DNA of 64,000 bases from NCBI RefSeq assembly GCF_000009765.2, contig NC_003155.5:4712001-4776000 (forward strand), written 5' to 3'. Shown here piece after piece: positions 57,867-64,000 of this stretch. The DNA is from Streptomyces avermitilis MA-4680 = NBRC 14893 (GTDB lineage Bacteria; Actinomycetota; Actinomycetes; Streptomycetales; Streptomycetaceae). Position 1 is the first letter of the stretch; each line of letters begins with the position of its first letter. The notes under the pieces were generated by a model, which saw only the letters and a program-made list of their open reading frames with translations, was not told the DNA's origin and did not search any database. Both the position numbers and the translations under genes were made by a program.

Positions 57867-58511
57867 GAACTTGCCCCACACGTACGCCGTGCGGTGGCCG
57901 TCGAGGAGGCGGGCTATGTCGGCGCGGAACCCGGACGTGAACTCCGGCCAGTTCCAGAACTCGAATCCGAGGTGGCCGAAGGCGAAGCAGTCGTCGTTCC
58001 ACGTCCAGTCGGCGAGGGGGACCGGGTGCGCGCAGGCGGGGCAGGCGACCGTGGCGGCGCCGGTCGCGTGCCAGACCTCGATCGCGGCGGCGAAGCGGTC
58101 CCAGACACCGTCGGCCGCGCCCTCGTCCGACTCCGACCGGTCTTCGGCCCCGGCCGCGTCCTCGTAGTCCGCGCCGTCCGCGCCGTCCGCGTAGTCCTCG
58201 CCGGCCAGCTCCGTCGTCGCTCCGCAGCGCGGGCAGGTCACCGACTCCGGGCCGCCCTGGCCGGCGTCGAAAGCCGTACGCCTGGTGTGGACGGCGAGAC
58301 CGTCGGACGGGTCCAGGTCGGGGTTCTCCCCCACCGCCCGCCGCCAGTTCGGCCCCGGCGGATGACCGAGCGGGCGGCCGAGGACGCAGTCGGTCCGCTC
58401 GGCCAGGACGATGCCCTCGGTCACGAGCCACTCGATCACGCGCGCGGCGAGCTCCGGTGCCTCCCCGGCGCTCGCGTCCAGGTCGACGATCGTCTGGAAG
58501 TGGTCCCCCAT
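57864..58511 (-). CDS. Conserved hypothetical protein with two C-x-x-C pairs
   Basis: The 215-residue product contains TCPRCGATTE at about residue 92 and ACPACAHPVP at about residue 154, two C-x-x-C pairs that could form one zinc site. An Asp/Gly/Ala-rich stretch (residues 105-135) separates them. The C-terminus is rich in Trp and Phe (WNDDCFAFGHLGFEFWNWPE). I do not recognise a family. The frame has normal codon bias, and an ATG start follows AGCAGGAC. Confidence 0.75.
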   Translation of the reverse strand: MGDHFQTIVDLDASAGEAPELAARVIEWLVTEGIVLAERTDCVLGRPLGHPPGPNWRRAVGENPDLDPSDGLAVHTRRTAFDAGQGGPESVTCPRCGATTELAGEDYADGADGADYEDAAGAEDRSESDEGAADGVWDRFAAAIEVWHATGAATVACPACAHPVPLADWTWNDDCFAFGHLGFEFWNWPEFTSGFRADIARLLDGHRTAYVWGKF

Positions 58512-58607
58512 GGTCCTGCTCCCCGCTGTCCCTCGCAGTGCGTCACCGGATTCACACGTTACGTGCCGCCACTGACAACGCCCTTCGCGAGGAGGCGAGG
58601 CGGGCCC

Positions 58608-59198
58608 TCAGCCGAGCGTCTCCTCCAGCAGTGCCGCCCACTGCGTCACCACCCGGTCCCGGCGGCTCGCGTCGTCCGTGAGGAGGTTGGCGAGGCCGAG
58701 GCCGCGGGCCATGTCCAGCAGGCCCTGCACCGTCTCCCGTACGCCCGGCCGGGATTCGTCGGCGCCCAGCAGGTCGACGGCGATGCGATGGGTCTCGCGG
58801 CCGACGCGGGCCTCCAGCTCGGTGACCCGGGGCCGGAGCTGGTCCTCGTTCGACGCGGCCACCCACAGGTGCAGGGCGGCTCGGAACAGGGGCCCCGTGT
58901 ACAGGTCGACGAGCGCGGAGACCACGGCGCGGCGGTCGGCGGCGCCCTCCGGGAAGAGCACCCGGAGCGCCGTGGAGCGCTCTTCGGCGACGTACTCGAC
59001 CGCCGCCGTGAAGAGGTCCTCGCGGGTCGGGAAGTGGTGCTGGGCGGCGCCCCGTGACACGCCCGCGCGCTCGGCCACGACGGAGACCGTGGAGCCCGCC
59101 CAGCCGTGTTCGGCGAGGCAGGCCACGGCGGCTTCGAGGAGGCGCTGCCGGGTGGCCCGGCTGCGGTCCTGCTTGGGAACACGGTCGGCCGTGTTCAC
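58608..59198 (-). CDS. TetR-family transcriptional regulator
   Basis: The 196-residue product has the TetR DNA-binding domain (RATRQRLLEAAVACLAEHGW, AGVSRGAAQHHFPTREDLF) and a C-terminal ligand domain. It is the last gene of the acyl-CoA operon and probably regulates it. The GTG at 59198 overlaps the hydratase stop (GTGA); an ATG at 59207 is an alternative. It is also a less likely candidate for the regulator of the palindrome regulon 25 kb away. Confidence 0.9.
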   Translation of the reverse strand: MNTADRVPKQDRSRATRQRLLEAAVACLAEHGWAGSTVSVVAERAGVSRGAAQHHFPTREDLFTAAVEYVAEERSTALRVLFPEGAADRRAVVSALVDLYTGPLFRAALHLWVAASNEDQLRPRVTELEARVGRETHRIAVDLLGADESRPGVRETVQGLLDMARGLGLANLLTDDASRRDRVVTQWAALLEETLG

Positions 59199-59929
59199 AG
59201 CGCCCATGCGGGGTCCCGTCGTTCGAGGAAGGCCGTCATCCCCTCGCGGGCCTCGGCAGTGGCGAACAGCCGTGCGGAGAGCGCGGTCAGTGCCGCGGTG
59301 TCCCGGTCGAAGGATTCCAGCACCCTAGCCGTGACCAGTGCCTTCGTCTCGGCCAGGGCTCCCGGGGCGGCCGCCCGCAGCCCGTCCAGGATCGGTGCCA
59401 GGGTCTCGTCCACGTCGTCGCCGGACGCCGTCAGCAGCCCGATGCGTACGGCCTCCGCCGCGCCGAAGCGCTCCCCCGTGAGGTAGTAGCGGCGGGCGGC
59501 CCCCGGCTCGAGGCGCGGCAGCAGCGGCATGGAGATGACGGCGGGCGCGACCCCGATGCGGACCTCCGTGAACGCGAAGGACGTCCCGGGCCCGCCGGCC
59601 GCGATGTCGCAGGCGCCCAGCAGGCCGAGCCCGCCCGCCCGTACATGGCCCGTCACGCGCGCGACGACCGGCTTCGGCAGCTCCACGATCCCCCGCAGCA
59701 GCCCCACGAAGGCCGCCGGGTCGGGCGGCTGCCTGAGGTCCGCGCCCGCGCTGAAGGTGTTCCCGGAGTGCGTGAGGACGACGGCGCGTACGTCGGGGTC
59801 CTTGCCGCACGCGGTGAGGGCGTCGGCGAGTTCGGTGACCAGGTCGGCCGAGAGCGCGTTGCGGTTGCCGGGCGAGTCCAGGGCGAGGGTCGCGATGCCC
59901 CGCGCGCGCGTGATGCCGATCAGAGTCAT
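59195..59929 (-). CDS. Enoyl-CoA hydratase family protein
   Basis: The 244-residue crotonase has FSAGADLRQPPDPA (oxyanion loop 1), KPVVARVTGHVRAGGLGLLG (oxyanion loop 2, G-x-x-x-A-G-G) and TEVRIGVAPAVISMPLLPRL with a Glu. In leucine-type operons the equivalent is a methylglutaconyl-CoA hydratase. Its ATG overlaps the CoA ligase stop (ATGA). Confidence 0.9.
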   Translation of the reverse strand: MTLIGITRARGIATLALDSPGNRNALSADLVTELADALTACGKDPDVRAVVLTHSGNTFSAGADLRQPPDPAAFVGLLRGIVELPKPVVARVTGHVRAGGLGLLGACDIAAGGPGTSFAFTEVRIGVAPAVISMPLLPRLEPGAARRYYLTGERFGAAEAVRIGLLTASGDDVDETLAPILDGLRAAAPGALAETKALVTARVLESFDRDTAALTALSARLFATAEAREGMTAFLERRDPAWAL

Positions 59930-61500
59930 GAGTGCTCCCGCAGGTCTCGCAGCTGTCGTCGGAGGATCTTCCCGGAGGCGGCCCGGGGCACCTCGTCGAG
60001 GAAGGTGACGTGCCGGATCCGTTTGTAGGGGGCGACGCGTTCGGCGACGTACATCATCACCTCGCCCGCGGAGAGGTCGGCCGCGGACGGCTGGCGCACC
60101 ACGTGGGCGTGCGGGACCTCGTTGTTGTCGTCGTTGTAGACGCCGATGACGGCGGCGTCCGCGATCTTCGGGTGGGTCAGCAGGAGCGCCTCCAGCTCGG
60201 CGGGGGCGACCTGGAAGCCCTTGTACTTGATGAGTTCCTTGACGCGGTCGACGACGAACAGCCAGCCGTCGGCGTCCACGCGCCCGACGTCCCCGGTGTG
60301 CAGCCAGCCGTCCTCGTCGATCATCGCGGCGGTGGCTTCCGGGCGCCCCAGGTAGCCCTTCATGACCTGGGGGCCGCGGATGGCGATCTCACCGGCCTCG
60401 CCGACGGGCAGGTCCTGGTCCGGGTCGTCGAGGGAGAGGATGCGCATCTCCGTGCCCGCGACGAGCTTGCCGACGGTCCCCGGGGGCGGGTTCACGGCGT
60501 TCAGCGGGACCACGTGGGTGCCGGGTGACAGCTCCGTCATGCCGTACGCCTGTCCGACCGGGGGCACCCCCAGGCGTCGCGAGCAGGCCGCGGCGGTGTC
60601 GGCGTCCAGGGGCGCGGCGGCGCTGATGACGTACTTCAGGGACGACAGGTCGTACTGCGCGACGGCCGGGTGCTTGGCCAGCGCGAGGACGATCGGCGGG
60701 GCGACGTACAGGTGGGTGATCCGGTGTTTCTCGATGGCCGCGAGGAACGTGTCGAGGTCGAAGCGGGGCAGTACGACGACCGTGGCGCCGAGCCTGAGGG
60801 GCGCGTTCATGAGGGCGGTCAGGCCGTAGATGTGGAAGAAGGGCAGGACGGCGAGGATGCGCTCGCCCGGCCCCGTCGGCACGGCCGGTTCGAGCTGGGC
60901 GAGGTTGGTGGCGATGGACCGGTGGGTGAGCATCACGCCCTTGGGTGTGCCGGTCGTGCCCGAGGAGTACGGGAGGGCCGCGACGTCCTCCGCGGGGTCG
61001 ATGTCGACCCGCGGCTCGGGGGCGGCGGTGGCCAGCATGTCGATCAGTGAGCGGTGCCCGGGCGCGCTGTCGCAGACGAAGATCTCCCGGACGCCGCCCG
61101 CGAGTTCGGCCGCCCTGCGGGCGGTGTCCAGGAGCGGCGACACGGTGACGATCCAGCGGGCGGAGCAGTCGCTCAGCTGCTTGGCGAACTCCTCCGCCGT
61201 GGCGAGCGGGTGCACGGTGGTGACCGACGCGCCCGCGCGCGTGGCGGCGTAGAACGCCGTCGGGAAGGCGATGGTGTTCGGGCTGTGCAGGGCGAGGACG
61301 TCGCCCTTGCGGACGCCCGCCTCGGCCAGCGCCGCGGCGATCCGCCGGTGGAACCGGTCCAGTTGTTCGTACGTGAGGGTGGTGCCGTCCACTGCGTCGA
61401 CGAGGGCGGGTGCCTCCCCGAACTCCGCGGCCCGGCCCAGCACCGCCTCGTGGATGGGGAGTTCGACGGGCGGGACGTCTGCGTACTCGCTGCGGAACAC
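59926..61500 (-). CDS. AMP-forming acyl-CoA ligase (4-coumarate-CoA-ligase-like)
   Basis: The 524-residue ANL ligase contains LPYSSGTTGTPKGVMLTHRS (P-loop), GQAYGMTELSPGTH (A5) and GWLHTGDVGRVDADGWLFVV (A7), with the catalytic Lys near PRAASGKILRRQLRDL. It activates an organic acid to acyl-CoA. It resembles 4-coumarate:CoA ligases by sequence but the operon suggests a short branched or aromatic acid. Confidence 0.9.
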   Translation of the reverse strand: MFRSEYADVPPVELPIHEAVLGRAAEFGEAPALVDAVDGTTLTYEQLDRFHRRIAAALAEAGVRKGDVLALHSPNTIAFPTAFYAATRAGASVTTVHPLATAEEFAKQLSDCSARWIVTVSPLLDTARRAAELAGGVREIFVCDSAPGHRSLIDMLATAAPEPRVDIDPAEDVAALPYSSGTTGTPKGVMLTHRSIATNLAQLEPAVPTGPGERILAVLPFFHIYGLTALMNAPLRLGATVVVLPRFDLDTFLAAIEKHRITHLYVAPPIVLALAKHPAVAQYDLSSLKYVISAAAPLDADTAAACSRRLGVPPVGQAYGMTELSPGTHVVPLNAVNPPPGTVGKLVAGTEMRILSLDDPDQDLPVGEAGEIAIRGPQVMKGYLGRPEATAAMIDEDGWLHTGDVGRVDADGWLFVVDRVKELIKYKGFQVAPAELEALLLTHPKIADAAVIGVYNDDNNEVPHAHVVRQPSAADLSAGEVMMYVAERVAPYKRIRHVTFLDEVPRAASGKILRRQLRDLREHS

Positions 61501-61555
61501 GGTTCCTCCTCGTACGGCTCGGCGTGTGTCGATACGTCGTACGGCTCGGATGGTC

Positions 61556-62716
61556 TCAGTAGGACTTCGGCAGGCCCAGGGTCTGGTGGGAAACGTAGTT
61601 GAGGATCATCTCCCGGCTGACCGGGGCGATCCGTGCCACGCGCGAGGCCGTGATGAGCGAGGCGAGCCCGAACTCGCGGGTGAGCCCGTTGCCGCCGAGG
61701 GTGTGCACGGCCTGGTCGACGGCCTTCACACAGGCCTCGCCGGCCGCGTACTTGGCCATGTTGGCGGCCTCCCCGGCGGCGACGTCGTCCCCGGAGTCGT
61801 ACAGGTGGGCGGCCTTCTGCATCATCAGGCGGGCCAGTTCGAGGTCGATGTGGGCCTGGGCCAGCGGGTGGGCTATGGCCTGGTGGGCGCCGATGGGCTG
61901 CTTCCAGACGCTGCGGTCGCGGGCGTACTCGACGGCCCTGGAGAGCGCGAAGCGGCCCATGCCGATGGCGAACGCGGCCGTCATCACGCGCTCCGGGTTG
62001 AGGCCGGCGAACAGCTGGAGCAGACCGGCGTCCTCGTCGCCGACGAGCGCGTCCGCGGGCAGCCGCACATCGTCGAGGGTCAGTTCGAACTGCTTCTCCG
62101 CGCCGTGGAGTTCCATGTCGATCGGCCGCCGCCCGAAGCCGTCCGTGTCGCGCGGGACGATGAACAGGCAGGGCTTGAGCCGGCCCGTGCGGGCGTCCTC
62201 CGTGCGGCCCACGACGAGGGTGGCGTCGGCGATGTCGACACCGGAGATGAAGACCTTGCGGCCGCTCAGGATCCAGTCGGTGCCGTCCCGGCGGGCGGTG
62301 GTGGTGATGCGGTGGGAGTTCGAGCCCGCGTCGGGTTCGGTGATGCCGAAGGCCATGCTGCGGCTGCCGTCGGCGAACCCGGGCAGCCACTGCTGTTTCT
62401 GGGCCTCGGTGCCGAAGCGGGCGATGACCGTGCCGCAGATCGCGGGCGAGACGACGAGCATGAGCAGCGGACAGCCGGCGGCGCCGAGCTCTTCGAGGAC
62501 GATGGAGAGTTCCGCGATGCCGCCGCCTCCGCCCCCGTACGCCTCTGGCAGGTTGACTCCGAGATAGCCGAGCTTGGCGGTCTCGGACCAGAGTTCGTCG
62601 GGGTAATCGCCTTCGGCGACCACGCGGGTGAGGTACTCGCGTCCGTAGCGCTTGCCGAGGGCGGCTACGGCGGATCGGAGGGCCTGGTGCTCTTCGGTCT
62701 CGATGACTCGGGTCAT
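61556..62716 (-). CDS. Acyl-CoA dehydrogenase
   Basis: The 386-residue product contains MAFGITEPDAGSNSHRITTT, WILSGRKVFISGVDIADATL and QAVHTLGGNGLTREFGLASL, standard ACAD landmarks. The end ARIAPVSREMILNYVSHQTL differs from both the YEGT and the heteromeric types. In leucine-type operons this position is an isovaleryl-CoA dehydrogenase, but the substrate is not proven. AGGAG precedes the ATG at 62716. Confidence 0.92.
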   Translation of the reverse strand: MTRVIETEEHQALRSAVAALGKRYGREYLTRVVAEGDYPDELWSETAKLGYLGVNLPEAYGGGGGGIAELSIVLEELGAAGCPLLMLVVSPAICGTVIARFGTEAQKQQWLPGFADGSRSMAFGITEPDAGSNSHRITTTARRDGTDWILSGRKVFISGVDIADATLVVGRTEDARTGRLKPCLFIVPRDTDGFGRRPIDMELHGAEKQFELTLDDVRLPADALVGDEDAGLLQLFAGLNPERVMTAAFAIGMGRFALSRAVEYARDRSVWKQPIGAHQAIAHPLAQAHIDLELARLMMQKAAHLYDSGDDVAAGEAANMAKYAAGEACVKAVDQAVHTLGGNGLTREFGLASLITASRVARIAPVSREMILNYVSHQTLGLPKSY

Positions 62717-62799
62717 GAAGGCTCCTGGGGTGAGTGCGGGACGTCTGTGGCCGGTCGGGCCCACGCGACGGAGTCGCATATCGACACCGTCCCGCGCCC

Positions 62800-64000
62800 C
62801 TAAAGGGCGCGCTGTACTACCGCGAGCAGAGTGCCTACCTCGACCTGTTGGCCCGGGGTGGCGTGCAGGGCGCCGAGGGTGCCCGCCGTCGGCGCGGAGA
62901 TCTTGTGTTCCATCTTCATCGCCTCCAGCCACAGCAGGGGCTGTCCGGCCTCCACCCGGGCTCCTTCGGCGAGCCCCTCGGCGACGCGGACGACGGTGCC
63001 CGGCATGGGAGCGAGCAGGGAACCCGGTTCCTGGCGGGCGGCGGGGTCGGGGAAGCGGGGCAGTTCCGTGAGGGCCGTCGCGTTCACATGGACCTGGTCG
63101 CCGTAGCGGCTGACCCGGAACTTCCGCTGTACGCCGCCGATTTCGAGGACGACGAGGCCGGCGTCCGCGTGCACGACGCGCACCCCTTCGGCGGTCAGGC
63201 CGTGCCGGGTGTGGTGGTAGCGGGCCTCGTGCTCGTCGCCCGCCATCAGGTAGCGCCTGGTCTGCGGCTGGGAGGGCAGGTTCCGCCAGCCGCCGAACCG
63301 GGAGCGGCCGTGGGCGTCCGCGAGGGCGGCGGCCAAGGGGGCGTACGGGTCCGGGGCGGGCGCCGTCAGTTCGGTCAGGTGCCGGTCGTAGAACCCGGTG
63401 TCCATGCGGGCCGCCGTGAACTCCGGGTGCCGCAGTGACCGTACGAGGAGGTCGCGGTTGGTGACCGGCCCGTGGATCTCGGCCCGTTCCAGGGCGTCCG
63501 CCAGCGTGCGCACCGCCTCCGCGCGCGTGGGGGCGTGGGCGACGGCCTTGGCGAGCATCGGGTCGTAGTGGACGCCGACGGGGTCGCCGTCGGTGTAGCC
63601 CGTGTCCAGGCGGACGTCCGCTTCCCGCGGCAGGGCGAGCCGGTGCAGCGTGCCCGTCTGCGGGGCCCAGTCCCGGGACGGGTCCTCCGCGTACAGGCGG
63701 GCCTCGATCGCGTGCCCACGCGCGCGTGGCGGGTCGCTCTCCAGCGCCGCGCCCTCGGCGACGCGTATCTGCTGGGCGACCAGGTCGATACCGAAGACCG
63801 CCTCCGTGACCGGGTGTTCCACCTGGAGGCGGGTGTTCATCTCCAGGAAGTGCGCCCGCCCGTCCGCGACCAGGAACTCGACGGTGCCGGCGCCCGTGTA
63901 GCCGACGGCGCGCGCGGCGCGTATCGCCAGCTCGTGGAGTTCCGCCGTGAGTTCGGCGTCCACACCGGGGGCCGGTGACTCCTCGATCACCTTCTGGTGG
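62800..64000 (-). CDS. Biotin-dependent acyl-CoA carboxylase alpha subunit, 3' part
   Basis: The gene enters from the right edge; about 400 C-terminal residues are present. HFLEMNTRLQVEHPVTEAVF is the biotin carboxylase E-M-N-x-R-x-Q-V-E-H motif, and LLWLEAMKMEHKISAPTAG is the biotinylation site (E-A-M-K-M). The rest fits 3-methylcrotonyl- or propionyl-CoA carboxylase alpha chains. It is the upstream gene of the operon with ACAD, ligase, hydratase and TetR. Confidence 0.92.
   Translation of the reverse strand, partial: HQKVIEESPAPGVDAELTAELHELAIRAARAVGYTGAGTVEFLVADGRAHFLEMNTRLQVEHPVTEAVFGIDLVAQQIRVAEGAALESDPPRARGHAIEARLYAEDPSRDWAPQTGTLHRLALPREADVRLDTGYTDGDPVGVHYDPMLAKAVAHAPTRAEAVRTLADALERAEIHGPVTNRDLLVRSLRHPEFTAARMDTGFYDRHLTELTAPAPDPYAPLAAALADAHGRSRFGGWRNLPSQPQTRRYLMAGDEHEARYHHTRHGLTAEGVRVVHADAGLVVLEIGGVQRKFRVSRYGDQVHVNATALTELPRFPDPAARQEPGSLLAPMPGTVVRVAEGLAEGARVEAGQPLLWLEAMKMEHKISAPTAGTLGALHATPGQQVEVGTLLAVVQRAL

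Overview
The window is Streptomyces chromosome by its own evidence: GC of roughly 70% or more, strong G/C bias at third codon positions, many GTG starts, frequent 4-nt GTGA/ATGA gene overlaps, and families typical of the genus (DUF397 protein, RsbW-like ATPases, PQQ-repeat Ser/Thr kinase, PAS/GAF sensor, nucleotide-binding antagonist of sigma factors, DtxR-type repressor). No tRNA, rRNA, CRISPR array, transposase, integrase or prophage gene was seen. The right-hand part (about 35-64 kb: EF-hand protein, STAS protein, sigma factor, purU, ABC exporter, desR, nagS, pdxH, citrate synthase, acyl-CoA operon) has, from memory and unverified, the gene order of the S. coelicolor SCO438x-SCO441x core region. 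The left and middle part (about 1-35 kb) looks accessory and catabolic.

Layout. 1-9 kb: crotonase fragment, epoxide hydrolase, two paralogous Gly/Ser-rich exported proteins, FMN reductase, a deletion scar where an HxlR regulator and a divergent oxidoreductase have both lost their 5' halves, PQQ-repeat Ser/Thr kinase, two-domain glyoxalase-like protein, TetR regulator. 9-35 kb: a large acyl-CoA catabolic cluster made of several short divergent operons: F420-type nitroreductase, beta-type acyl-CoA dehydrogenase (ACAD), Ltp2-like thiolase-fold protein, DUF35 protein, DoxX-like membrane protein, flavoprotein monooxygenase, NDP-forming acyl-CoA synthetase, enoyl-CoA hydratase, flavin reductase, MFS transporter, GlxA-type regulator, zinc alcohol dehydrogenase, alpha-type ACAD, MFE-2-like SDR, cyclase-family hydrolase, ACAD alpha/beta pair, amidohydrolase, AMP-forming CoA ligase. 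35-64 kb: signalling and core metabolism, ending in a leucine/isovalerate-type operon (TetR, hydratase, CoA ligase, ACAD, biotin carboxylase) that runs off the right edge.

Main observation. The short operons between 9.8 and 35 kb share an imperfect palindrome, CTGAC-N5-GTCAG (best form CTGACGGNCCGTCAG), placed a few to about 50 bases before the first start codon. I count ten copies in front of nine transcription units. This makes the scattered operons one regulon. The enzyme set (two alpha-type and two beta-type ACADs of the heteromeric class, an Ltp2-like thiolase-fold protein without the catalytic Cys, a DUF35 partner and an MFE-2-like SDR) resembles the sterol side-chain degradation kit of mycobacteria and rhodococci. 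The substrate and the regulator are unknown; the TetR at 8202 is the nearest candidate.

Other points of note: an alpha/beta hydrolase whose nucleophile Ser is Ala; a sigma factor followed by a zinc-finger/maleylpyruvate-isomerase-type fusion; a probable 25-residue leader peptide before an isopenicillin-N-synthase-like gene; a DasR-type site before nagS; a frameshifted membrane-protein gene beside pdxH; and tandem repeats concentrated in the gaps between convergent genes.
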